This document shows positions 8,132 through 15,771 of a stretch of 22,728 nt of DNA, piece by piece. Location of the stretch: the NCBI GenBank assembly GCA_964575225.1, contig CAZNQW010000035.1:1-22728 (forward strand), given 5' to 3'. The stretch is from CAZNQW01 sp964575225 (GTDB lineage: Bacteria; Chloroflexota; Anaerolineae; JAAYZQ01). The position numbers were made by a program, and so were the translations under genes. The notes below the pieces were generated by a model. The model did no database searches and had not been told where the DNA came from. It worked only from the letters and a program-made list of their open reading frames with translations. Positions within the stretch are counted from its first letter, which is position 1. The number at the start of each line of letters is the position of its first letter.

Positions 8132-8160
8132 AGCATACCCGGTTTCGGCAGATTCGTCAA
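8132..8160 (-). promoter_or_regulatory. Near-consensus promoter of tRNA-Sec
   Basis: A -35 box TTGACG (8160-8155) and a -10 box TATGCT (8137-8132) are separated by 17 bp. They place the predicted transcription start about 5 nt before the tRNA 5' end at 8120. This supports independent transcription of the tRNA rather than processing from the upstream hydrolase transcript. Confidence 0.72.
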
Positions 8161-8263
8161 GTCCGGCGGCAAAGCGGGCCGGTTGTCAAAGGAGACTTTG
8201 ACGCAGAGAAGCGTGGATTCCCACGGGCACAAGGGACTTTTGCGGGCACAGCGCCTGCCGATA

Positions 8264-9055
8264 TTAGCGGGTACGGCGGCGCCACTCCTTTTTAATCGTT
8301 AGCTGAAGCAGATCCTCCTGATCCTCCACGTCCATGAAATCGCGGAGCAGGCGAGTGAAGGTAGCCGGTTGGTCCAACATGGGAAAATGATGGGTCCCCG
8401 GCAAAATGATGGCCCGCGCCACACTATGATCGGTCTCGACGTCGTGGGCCAGAGCGCCATCGATCACCGGATCCTTTTCGCCATAGACGGTCAGCATCGG
8501 CACATCCACCTCTTCCACCATGTCGTGCAGGTTCATGCGCGCCACTGCCAGAATCGTCTGCGTCAGGACATTGTCCGCAGTTTTGGAAGCGGCCAAATCG
8601 ACCTCTGGATAAGGCTTTTGCCGGTGCCAAAAGAGTCGTGCCAGCGCTTCGTTCGAGCCCGGGGCTAACAACTTGCGATTGATGGCCTCAGCCGTCAGAG
8701 GGAGGCCAATGGCCATCACCTTGACGACCCGATCTGGATGGCGGACGGCCATACGCGCCGCAACGGCCGCTCCCAAGGTATGGCCCACAAGGGGTGTGCA
8801 CCACACGCCCAACTGATCCATGAAATCCACCACCAGATCCACATAGGCATCGATCTCACCATGTGGAACCCGGCCATCTGAATCGCCAAAACCCCAGAGA
8901 TCAAGGGCATAAGTACGATGTTCACCCGACAACTCGTCCATCACCGGTACCCAGTAGCGCCACGAGCCCAGCCAGCCGTGGAGAAATAGAATGGGGCTTC
9001 CCCGCCCCAGGCTCTCATAGTGCACCAGGCGACGTTGGACGAAAATTCCGCTCAT
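8264..9055 (-). CDS. Alpha/beta-hydrolase fold protein with Thr at the nucleophile position
   Basis: This 263-aa protein has the alpha/beta-hydrolase core. The oxyanion-hole motif is FLHGW (24-28), followed by the strand LDLWGFGDSD. The nucleophile elbow is VGHTLGAA (90-97), and the later acid and base are Asp195 (YGEKDPV) and His222 or His223 (GTHHFPML). The elbow normally reads G-x-S-x-G; here codon ACC gives threonine at residue 93, so the protein may be a weak enzyme, use Thr as nucleophile, or have lost hydrolysis. The ATG at 9055 has AAGGA directly upstream. It lies 46 bp after the stand-alone receiver gene on the same strand and 143 bp before the tRNA-Sec. The basic C-terminal tail (KKEWRRRTR) is not part of the fold. 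The substrate is unknown. Confidence 0.83.
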   Translation of the reverse strand: MSGIFVQRRLVHYESLGRGSPILFLHGWLGSWRYWVPVMDELSGEHRTYALDLWGFGDSDGRVPHGEIDAYVDLVVDFMDQLGVWCTPLVGHTLGAAVAARMAVRHPDRVVKVMAIGLPLTAEAINRKLLAPGSNEALARLFWHRQKPYPEVDLAASKTADNVLTQTILAVARMNLHDMVEEVDVPMLTVYGEKDPVIDGALAHDVETDHSVARAIILPGTHHFPMLDQPATFTRLLRDFMDVEDQEDLLQLTIKKEWRRRTR

Positions 9056-9076
9056 CGATCCTTAGGACCCTCCACA

Positions 9077-9098
9077 CCCCGCATCCCAGAAAGCGGGG
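9077..9098 (-). other. Small GC-rich hairpin between receiver and hydrolase genes
   Basis: A perfect 6-bp repeat (CCCCGC and GCGGGG, 10-nt loop) sits just after the receiver stop codon. No U-run follows, so it is more likely an RNA-stability or processing element than a terminator. It is weak evidence on its own. Confidence 0.3.
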
Positions 9099-9101
9099 GG
9101 A

Positions 9102-9488
9102 TTAATCGATATCCTCGTGCGCGAGCATCGAAAGCACGCGTTGCTGGAGCTGATCGGGTGCAAAGGGTTTGAGAATATACTCTGCGGCCCCCAACTCCAG
9201 GCCGTGCTTGATCTCCTCTTCTTGGCCCCGGGCCGACAGAAAAGCGACGGGGATGTTTCGAGTGCTATCGTATTCCTTGAGTTTTTCGCAAGCCTCGTAT
9301 CCATTCAATTTGGGCATGCGCACGTCCAGTAGAATCAAATCGGGGATCTCCTGGAGTGCCTTGTTCACCGCATCAAGGCCGTCGGTCGCCTCCACCACTT
9401 CCAGGCCAACAAACTCGAGGCTGAATTTGATGAGCCCGCGGATGTCTGGTTCGTCCTCAGCTACAAGAATCTTTCTAACGTGAATCAT
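9102..9488 (-). CDS. Stand-alone receiver-domain response regulator (CheY/Spo0F-like)
   Basis: This 128-aa protein is a single REC domain with no output domain. The acidic pair Glu11-Asp12 (VAEDEPD), phosphoacceptor Asp55 (LILLDVRMP), the conserved Ser85 (FLSARG) and Lys107 (ILKPFAP) are all present, so it should be phosphorylatable. The ATG at 9488 has TAAGGATC immediately upstream. It lies 68 bp downstream of the PDZ histidine kinase on the same strand, so that kinase is the natural phosphodonor. With no DNA-binding or enzymatic output it probably acts as a phosphorelay intermediate or by protein binding. Confidence 0.93.
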   Translation of the reverse strand: MIHVRKILVAEDEPDIRGLIKFSLEFVGLEVVEATDGLDAVNKALQEIPDLILLDVRMPKLNGYEACEKLKEYDSTRNIPVAFLSARGQEEEIKHGLELGAAEYILKPFAPDQLQQRVLSMLAHEDID

Positions 9489-9556
9489 GATCCTTACCCC
9501 ATACTACGTAATCGAAACCTGCGTCCCCCACACGAACTTGCGCCTGGCGTCCGAGC

Positions 9557-12091
9557 TTACCAAAATTCTCCCGGTTCGGCCAGGGGCAGAGTAAAGCCAA
9601 ACACACTCCCCTGGTTCACCTGGCTCTCGACCCAAATCTGACCACCGTGCATCTCGACCAACGCCCGGGCGATGGCCAATCCCAAGCCGGTGCCGGTCTG
9701 CTCCTGCACGATAGGATCGTCACTGCGAAAAAACCGTTCAAAGATGCGATCCTTGTCTTCAGGTCGGATCCCAATTCCGGTATCCCGCACCAGGATTTGG
9801 GCAAAGCCGCCCAACGGTCTGGCCTCCACAGTCACCTGTCCGCCTGCATGGGTATAGCGACAGGCATTGCTCACCAGATTGGTCAGGATCTGCACGATAC
9901 GATGCGGATCGCCAAGCACCGTTTCGCAGCCCGGCTCGATCACATATCCGACCTGAAGCCCCTTTTCCTCAACTGTTTGCACCAGAGAGCCAATTGTCTC
10001 AGAGAGGGCCTCATCGAGATCCACCGGTCCTGCGTCAATCTGCAATTGCCCCCTCTCCATTCGCGACACGTCCGAGAGATCGGAAAGCAGTCTGGAAAGC
10101 CGATCTACACTGCTGCGGATGGACACCAGATAGCGCTCCTGGCGCTCGGTAAGAGGCCCAGGCGTACCACTCAGCAAGAGGGCCGAATAGCCTTTCATCG
10201 AAGTAATCGGGGTGCTCAACTCGTGATAGACCGCCGACACAAAGTCGCGTAATTCTTCTGTTCGCTCTATGACCTTTTCTTCCAACCCCTGGCTAAAGGC
10301 GCGGATTTGCTCGTACATGCGAGCATTGGCAATCGACACGGTTGCCTGGGCTGCCAGAGCCTTGAGCAATTCCAATTCCTGACGCCCATAAGGATCGAGC
10401 GATCGCTTTTGGCCCAGCAAATACACACCCACTAACTGGGTACGCTGCATCAGAGGCAACACCACGCACACTCCCGCCTGCTGCCAGGACAGCGGCGCCT
10501 CGGGCTGGTGAGGAGATAGGCCGCCCTCCCTTTGCCCCCAAAGGATCACACCCTCCGATTGAGCAAGCACTTCTGCCCACGAATCCCGCGCCCCAATGCT
10601 CATTGGCAACCCGCCGCCCACCTCGCTCCGAGATCGCAACGGCCCTGCGATCTCTTCGCCCGGAAGAGGCTCTAACCTATCCTCATCTTCTTGCAACACC
10701 AACAGCCAGGCGCGTTCGAGCCCCAGCCTGTTGGGCACTTCACGTAACAACAGTCTACCGAGATCGGAAAAGCGCAGACTGGTGCTCAGATCCCGGCTCC
10801 AACGGATCAACGCCTGCTGCACATCGAGCTGCTCCCGAAAGAACCGCCGGTCGATTAAGGACTGAAATCCGGTCTGCAGCGGATTGACCAGTAGGGCGAT
10901 GAGGAAAGCCGACAGGAGCACAATCACCACATACCAACGACTATCCGACGCCACCCCCAGATAGTGAGAAAACACGCCTACCAGCGAGAAATACACAGCC
11001 GCCAGCACCGCCGTAAGCAGCCCATAGACCACGCCCCGATTGGCCAATAGATCGACATCAAGGAAGCGATAGCGCAGCATCCCAAAAGCAAAGGCAAAAG
11101 GCAAAGGAACAACCCCCAGCAGCAACAAAGCCGTCACCGAAGGAGACTGTTTGTGCAGCAAGGTCAGGACCACGTCGGCAACAGCCGCCACCACAGCGCA
11201 GCCCAAACCCATCATGACCCACCGCAGTTGACGCTTGACCATAGGGCTGGCTGTGCGCCCATAGATTAGAGCGGTGTTGACCAAGCCAACCGTCGTAAAC
11301 ACGCTTAGGAGACCAAAGTGCAGCAGCAAATCCCTCCAATAGCCCGGCGCATTGTATACACCGTTCCCAGCTACTACCGCCTGCTGATACTGCCACAGTG
11401 TCCAGACCATCAATATCAAGCCCGGTGCATGGAGCAAGAACGGCCCATAGTTTCGGGCGATGGCGCGTTCTTGAGGATAGGTCAGCAAAAAGTGCAACGT
11501 CAGTCCGGGTAACAGGCCCAGAATCACGATCTGCAGATAAACCAGGCCCACATGCTGAATCTGCTGCAGGGAAAAGAACAAGCCCAGGGTCAGCGCTGCA
11601 GCAAAAAAGCGTCGCGCAGCCCGGGCCTCCCAACTGTGATAGGCGACCAGGGCACCCATCAGGATAAACGCCATGCCCACCATGTTGCGAAGGATGAGCG
11701 CCAGGCTGAGAAGCCGTTTTTCCACCCGCGCGATCAACAATCGCTCATTGCCCCCTTGCGCCACCGTGATAGACAAAAGGCTCCCCGTCGTTTGCCTGCC
11801 CAGGACGCGACGATACTCCAGAGGAGTCTTGACCGGTTCGCTTCCCAGGCGGACAACCTGATCGCCCACTCGAAAGCCGGCCTGTTGCCCCACCGGACCC
11901 ACCTCATCAATAATCAACGTTCCCGGTACAAAGCTGTAATAGGCAGCATGATTGATCTCCCGCCAGGTGGCATCCATGTGCATGATGGCAAATTGCAGGC
12001 CCAGCGCACAGAGGGTCAAAGCCACCACCCAGATCGGTGCTCGAGTGGTTGGTCGGTTCACCCCAATTGACCAGCCCCCACGGGCATTCAT
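9557..12091 (-). CDS. Membrane sensor histidine kinase with PDZ domain, multi-TM module and GAF domain
   Basis: This 844-aa kinase starts with one membrane segment (about 19-37). A PDZ-like domain follows (about 57-120; VGQQAGFRVGDQVVRLGSEPV is its core), placing it between TM1 and the rest of the membrane part. About eight further hydrophobic segments run from 128 to 403, then a degenerate GAF domain (about 425-595) and a short coiled coil. HisKA has His623 (YHELSTPITS) and HATPase_c has N738, G1 DTGIGI (770-775) and G2 GTGLGLA (800-806). The PDZ domain is expected on the outside, where it could bind peptide termini or a partner protein; this is inferred from topology only. Its ATG overlaps the stop of the upstream hybrid kinase by 4 bp (ATGA), so translation is probably coupled. 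The receiver gene downstream is the likely partner. Confidence 0.92.
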   Translation of the reverse strand: MNARGGWSIGVNRPTTRAPIWVVALTLCALGLQFAIMHMDATWREINHAAYYSFVPGTLIIDEVGPVGQQAGFRVGDQVVRLGSEPVKTPLEYRRVLGRQTTGSLLSITVAQGGNERLLIARVEKRLLSLALILRNMVGMAFILMGALVAYHSWEARAARRFFAAALTLGLFFSLQQIQHVGLVYLQIVILGLLPGLTLHFLLTYPQERAIARNYGPFLLHAPGLILMVWTLWQYQQAVVAGNGVYNAPGYWRDLLLHFGLLSVFTTVGLVNTALIYGRTASPMVKRQLRWVMMGLGCAVVAAVADVVLTLLHKQSPSVTALLLLGVVPLPFAFAFGMLRYRFLDVDLLANRGVVYGLLTAVLAAVYFSLVGVFSHYLGVASDSRWYVVIVLLSAFLIALLVNPLQTGFQSLIDRRFFREQLDVQQALIRWSRDLSTSLRFSDLGRLLLREVPNRLGLERAWLLVLQEDEDRLEPLPGEEIAGPLRSRSEVGGGLPMSIGARDSWAEVLAQSEGVILWGQREGGLSPHQPEAPLSWQQAGVCVVLPLMQRTQLVGVYLLGQKRSLDPYGRQELELLKALAAQATVSIANARMYEQIRAFSQGLEEKVIERTEELRDFVSAVYHELSTPITSMKGYSALLLSGTPGPLTERQERYLVSIRSSVDRLSRLLSDLSDVSRMERGQLQIDAGPVDLDEALSETIGSLVQTVEEKGLQVGYVIEPGCETVLGDPHRIVQILTNLVSNACRYTHAGGQVTVEARPLGGFAQILVRDTGIGIRPEDKDRIFERFFRSDDPIVQEQTGTGLGLAIARALVEMHGGQIWVESQVNQGSVFGFTLPLAEPGEFW

Positions 12092-14622
12092 GGCGCCTGT
12101 CTCTCCTCGATACTCGCCCGGATCTCTTTGACCAGGGTCTCGATGGACAGTGGTTTGGTGATGTACTGACTGCTGCCTGTGCCCAAGATCCGCACCCGAT
12201 CCCGTTCCTTGTCCACTGGGCTGGCAGTGATGACAATGATGGGAATGAAACGGGTGGCACGGTTCTGCTTAAGATGCTGGATCACTTCGTAGCCATCCAT
12301 GCGAGGCATCTTCAAATCCAGTAGGATCGCGGCGGGAGGACTCTCTTTGACGCAATTCAGAGCCTCCCAGCCGTTGAAAGCTGTTCTCACCGGATAGCCG
12401 TGAAAGTTCAGCATCCGGGCCAGCAGTTCGAGAATGTCAGGATCATCATCCACCACCAACAAATCACCATCTTGGGATGGGTCCTGGGCCGACATCACAA
12501 ACTGGACGCTTTCCAAGAGCTGCTCTTCTTGAAAAGGTTTGATCAGATAATCCACTGCGCCCAAGGTGTACCCATCCTGCTCCAGTCCCCGGAGAAGAGA
12601 AACAATGATCACAGGAATGGGTGCCGTATGGGTCTGTTGTTTGAGCTTTTCCAACACGCCGAACCCATCGATATCGGGCAACATAATGTCAATGGTCACC
12701 AATTGGGGCTGTTCTTCCCTCGCCAACCAAAGAGCGTCTTCGCCGGTCCCGGCCAGCAGTACCTGATACCCCTCGGCGTCGAGTCGGTGCCGAAGTTCCA
12801 GGGCCAGATCGCGATCGCTCTCCACCAGCAGAATCTTGGGGCGTCGGCGAAGGAATGCAGGCGATTCAGCGCTGATTAATGGAGGCTCGATCACGACCGC
12901 TTCCTGCACGTCTGCCTCCATCAAGGGCAGGGTGAAACTAAAAGTCGATCCCACCCCTAGCCCGCTCTCCGCCCAGACCTGTCCTCCCAGCATCTCTACA
13001 AACATCTTGACGATGGACAGTCCCAACCCTGTGCCTTCCACTGCTTGCACCAAGGAATGGTTCACGCGGAAAAAGCGGTCGAACACCCGATTCAGATTTT
13101 CGGGGGCAATGCCGATACCGGTATCGGTGACATCCACCTGCACAGACCTGCCATCGGCATGGGCAGACACCGTCACGCGGCCACCCGCCGGCGTATATTG
13201 CCAGGCATTGGCGACAAGATTAACAAGAACCTGGCTCACCCGGCCAGCATCCCCACGAACCTCAGGAAGATCCTTCGGAACGTGCCACTCGAGAGTCAAC
13301 CCCTTTTCCCTGTATTGTTCCTGGAACGACGTAACCGCCTGTGAGATGAGCTTTCCAAGATCCAACGCCTCGATGGTCAAACGCAACCGCCCCGTCTCGA
13401 TGCGCGAGATATCCAGGATATCGTTCACAAGGGCCGTAAGTCGGTCGGCGTTGGTCTTGATGATCTGCAAAAAGCTTCGCTGGGCATCGCTCAATCCGCC
13501 GGCCATCCCCAAGAACAATAGATCGGTATACCCCTTGATAGACGTCATCGGCGTGCGCAGTTCGTGGGATACCGTCGAGATAAACTCGTTCTTGAGCCGC
13601 TCTACCTCTGCTTCACGGCTGACATCACGCATGGCGGCCACCAATCCCGGGGGCTCACCCAAGGTGAAAATCAGAGGTGCAATATTGACCGCTAGAGTGG
13701 TTTCATCCGATTCCAACCGCACCGATTTGCCGTCTGATAGAGCGACCACACCGTTCAGCACTTCGAGTTGGCTGCGCAGTTCCGCATAGAGCTGATCGGC
13801 CAGGGCGCGTTTGGTCGCCATGTCGCCCAACCCTAGCATGTGGCGCAGATGCTGACCCTCGAGGACCATGGCCGACAGGCCCAACATCTCTTCGGCGGCC
13901 GGGTTCACCAAGAGCACACGCCCTTTGGGATCCAACACGAGCACGCCATCGGCAATCGATTCTAAGATGGCCCGGTTTCTGCGAGCTTCGGCCTGCATGG
14001 TTTGCAGCATGCCGCCCATCTGGTCGGCCTGATCGGTAATAAAGGCATAGAGTTCGGCATTGCCGATCGCTGCGGCTACCTGTGTCGCCGTCGCCACCAC
14101 TAATTGCAGGTCTTCTGAGGCCCAAAAGCCTGTCTGGCGATGGCCCACCATGAGCACACCCAGCACGTCGCCCCCGCCCAGCGCCAAAGGCGCGATGGCC
14201 AGCGAGCGAGCATCAATGTTGAGATCGGTTGCCTCTCGCCAACGCTCGTCCTCCCAGACATCGGCCAGCAGCACAGGCTCCCGGGTTTCCAGGACCCGGC
14301 CCGCCAAACCAGATCCCTTTTTGAGACGAGTGGGCAAGCCTCCAGGCGGAATGGATTGGGATGTATCCAACGTGGCGCGCACGTACAAAGTCTCCGAGCC
14401 TTGATCCAATAGCAGGATCAGACCCTGTTGTGCGCCCAGAGCCTCCGCCAAAATCCGCAGGGCGCAGGCGAATACCCGCTCCAAGTCCAGAGTAGCGCTC
14501 AACTCACTGATGATCCGATAGAGGGTATCGGCTCGCTTGCGCGCTCCATCCAGTTCCTGGATCGCATGATCCCATTTGAGAGGTTGGCCTTCGATCGGAT
14601 GATCCGACTTGCTCATGGCCAT
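12088..14622 (-). CDS. Hybrid histidine kinase: GAF-PAS-HisKA-HATPase-REC-REC
   Basis: This is an 844-aa soluble hybrid kinase. The order is an N-terminal helix, GAF (about 45-195), a helical linker, PAS (about 216-335; SIADGVLVLDPKGRVLLVN is its start), HisKA with His353 (VSHELRTPMTS), and HATPase_c with N468, DTGIGI (500-505) and GTGLGLS (530-536). Two receivers follow: REC1 with Asp645 and Lys695, and REC2 with Asp769 and Lys823. REC1 has Glu601-Ser602 where an acidic pair is usual, while REC2 has the normal Asp-Asp. The start is ATG at 14622; an ATG two codons later (14616) has the better-spaced AAGG and is equally plausible. It overlaps the PDZ kinase gene by 4 bp. A terminator-like hairpin separates it from the upstream regulator gene. 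The signal sensed is unknown. Confidence 0.94.
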   Translation of the reverse strand: MAMSKSDHPIEGQPLKWDHAIQELDGARKRADTLYRIISELSATLDLERVFACALRILAEALGAQQGLILLLDQGSETLYVRATLDTSQSIPPGGLPTRLKKGSGLAGRVLETREPVLLADVWEDERWREATDLNIDARSLAIAPLALGGGDVLGVLMVGHRQTGFWASEDLQLVVATATQVAAAIGNAELYAFITDQADQMGGMLQTMQAEARRNRAILESIADGVLVLDPKGRVLLVNPAAEEMLGLSAMVLEGQHLRHMLGLGDMATKRALADQLYAELRSQLEVLNGVVALSDGKSVRLESDETTLAVNIAPLIFTLGEPPGLVAAMRDVSREAEVERLKNEFISTVSHELRTPMTSIKGYTDLLFLGMAGGLSDAQRSFLQIIKTNADRLTALVNDILDISRIETGRLRLTIEALDLGKLISQAVTSFQEQYREKGLTLEWHVPKDLPEVRGDAGRVSQVLVNLVANAWQYTPAGGRVTVSAHADGRSVQVDVTDTGIGIAPENLNRVFDRFFRVNHSLVQAVEGTGLGLSIVKMFVEMLGGQVWAESGLGVGSTFSFTLPLMEADVQEAVVIEPPLISAESPAFLRRRPKILLVESDRDLALELRHRLDAEGYQVLLAGTGEDALWLAREEQPQLVTIDIMLPDIDGFGVLEKLKQQTHTAPIPVIIVSLLRGLEQDGYTLGAVDYLIKPFQEEQLLESVQFVMSAQDPSQDGDLLVVDDDPDILELLARMLNFHGYPVRTAFNGWEALNCVKESPPAAILLDLKMPRMDGYEVIQHLKQNRATRFIPIIVITASPVDKERDRVRILGTGSSQYITKPLSIETLVKEIRASIEERQAP

Positions 14623-14651
14623 CGCCTTGTAGGGGCGCCTGCCCCAGTCAC

Positions 14652-14709
14652 AAAAACTAGAACCTGGAAGTGCAGCCGTCTACTTCATAACGGCCTGGCC
14701 TCAGGTTCT
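14652..14709 (-). terminator. Rho-independent terminator or attenuator after the REC-GGDEF gene
   Basis: On the minus strand an 8-bp stem (AGAACCTG at 14709-14702 with CAGGTTCT at 14666-14659) begins about 8 nt after the stop codon at 14718. It is followed by TTTTT (14656-14652). The 35-nt interior can form either GCCGT/ACGGC or GAAGT/ACTTC, which overlap and exclude each other. It separates the REC-GGDEF gene from the hybrid kinase gene. Confidence 0.6.
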
Positions 14710-14717
14710 TACAGAAA

Positions 14718-15599
14718 TCAGCGCTCAAGCTGTTGGCGGCGACGGGCTTCGGCCGCCACTTCGGTGATCTCGCGGATGTCGGCAAAGGGCGCGGAATCAT
14801 GGTGGATCAGGCCTACAGCCAGGGTCATCAGTGGAATCTGTTGTCCTTCCACCTCGACATAGCCGCGTTCGCGATCCCGGAATCCGTAAAAGGTGTGCAC
14901 CTGCTCGTCAAAGCGTTGAGCCAAGCGTTCCTTGATCTGCGCCGCCTTGTCAGGCGTGCTGATCACCAGAAAATCATCCCCGCCAATGTGGCCGATGAAC
15001 TCGCCGCCCGCGCCCACTTCGTCAACGACAGCGGTGAGAACCATGGCCGTAAAGCGCAACACATCATCGCCGGCCACAAAGCCGTAAACGTCGTTAAAGC
15101 CGTCAATGTGATTGATGCCCACGTACAAAACCGACCAGTCCTTGCGACGGATGATCGCTCGGAGTTGCTCTTCGACCAGCTTGCTGCTGGGCAGGCCGGT
15201 CACCGGACTGGTGAGGTTCAGCCACCCAGCTCGCCGCAGTGCGCCCTGCACCCGCAGCATCAAAAGTTGAAGGTCGAAAGGCTTGGTGACATAGTCGTCA
15301 GCGCCGAGTTCCAGGCCGGCGATCTGATCGCTTCTCTCATCTTTTTGAGTAAGAAAGATAATGGGAATATGACTGGTGCGAAGGTTCCCCCGCAGCTGGC
15401 GGCACACCTCATATCCATCAATGTCGGGCAGCATAATATCGAGGATCACCAGATTGGGCAGCTCGCGGCGGCAGGTCTCCAGCGATTCTTTACCCGACAG
15501 GGCCACCCTTGCTTCGTAGCCTTGGGCCTCAAAATAAATCCGCAACATGGTAGAGATGTCAAGGTCATCTTCCACAACCAGTATGCGTCCTTTGCTCAT
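14718..15599 (-). CDS. Response regulator with degenerate GGDEF domain
   Basis: This 293-aa protein has an N-terminal REC domain with acidic residues at 10-12 (VVEDD), phosphoacceptor Asp54 (LDIMLPD), Thr84 and Lys106 (VTKPF). A GGDEF-like domain follows from about residue 130. The opening motif reads SPVTGLPSS instead of D-x-L-T-x-L-x-N-R. The helix motif GINHIDGFNDVYGFVAGD is recognisable, and the active-site loop is GGDDF (206-210) rather than GG[D/E]EF. The replacement of the catalytic Glu by Asp, and the shortened C-terminus, suggest weak or absent diguanylate cyclase activity, so it may instead bind nucleotide or another protein. The ATG at 15599 has a very good Shine-Dalgarno (GAGGAGGT). 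A terminator-like hairpin follows, then the hybrid kinase gene, its likely partner. REC assignment is firm; enzymatic activity is doubtful. Confidence 0.92.
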   Translation of the reverse strand: MSKGRILVVEDDLDISTMLRIYFEAQGYEARVALSGKESLETCRRELPNLVILDIMLPDIDGYEVCRQLRGNLRTSHIPIIFLTQKDERSDQIAGLELGADDYVTKPFDLQLLMLRVQGALRRAGWLNLTSPVTGLPSSKLVEEQLRAIIRRKDWSVLYVGINHIDGFNDVYGFVAGDDVLRFTAMVLTAVVDEVGAGGEFIGHIGGDDFLVISTPDKAAQIKERLAQRFDEQVHTFYGFRDRERGYVEVEGQQIPLMTLAVGLIHHDSAPFADIREITEVAAEARRRQQLER

Positions 15600-15771
15600 C
15601 CCTGTCCACCTCCTCTATCCCAGCTCACAAATAACGCTCCGAATGTTTCGGTTCTACTCACTGCCACATCCACAGTGCCCCACCCCATCCGCAAATGGCC
15701 CTGGTCTGCCATCCCCAGTTCCTTACTGCCCGACCTTCGATGGCCTGGCCTGGGGTCATGAGCGTACCTTA
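15600..15771. other. Intergenic spacer with two small hairpins
   Basis: This 172-bp spacer separates the end of the acyl-ACP-reductase-like gene from the REC-GGDEF gene. It holds a 5-bp repeat CACTG/CAGTG (15659-15677) and CCGAA/TTCGG (15639-15651). On the minus strand the second is followed by GCGTTATTTG, only a weak terminator. No convincing sigma70 promoter is seen, although the spacer is the natural place for the promoter of the two-component cluster. Confidence 0.3.

Noticed and set aside
8185..8202. 7-bp hairpin GTCAAAG/CTTTGAC after the hydrolase gene as a terminator
   Set aside because: The stem is AT-rich and no U-run follows in either direction; it may be incidental.
7954..8232. 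92-codon minus-strand open frame over the tRNA-Sec region
   Set aside because: It runs through the whole tRNA-Sec and its promoter, has no recognisable domain, and is fully explained by the RNA gene.
12836..13789. 317-codon plus-strand frame opposite the hybrid kinase
   Set aside because: It is antisense to conserved kinase motifs and has a low-complexity Ser/Arg/Thr composition, typical of a shadow frame.
14733..15761. 342-codon plus-strand frame opposite the REC-GGDEF gene
   Set aside because: The minus strand encodes clear REC motifs with a strong ribosome binding site; the plus frame has neither.
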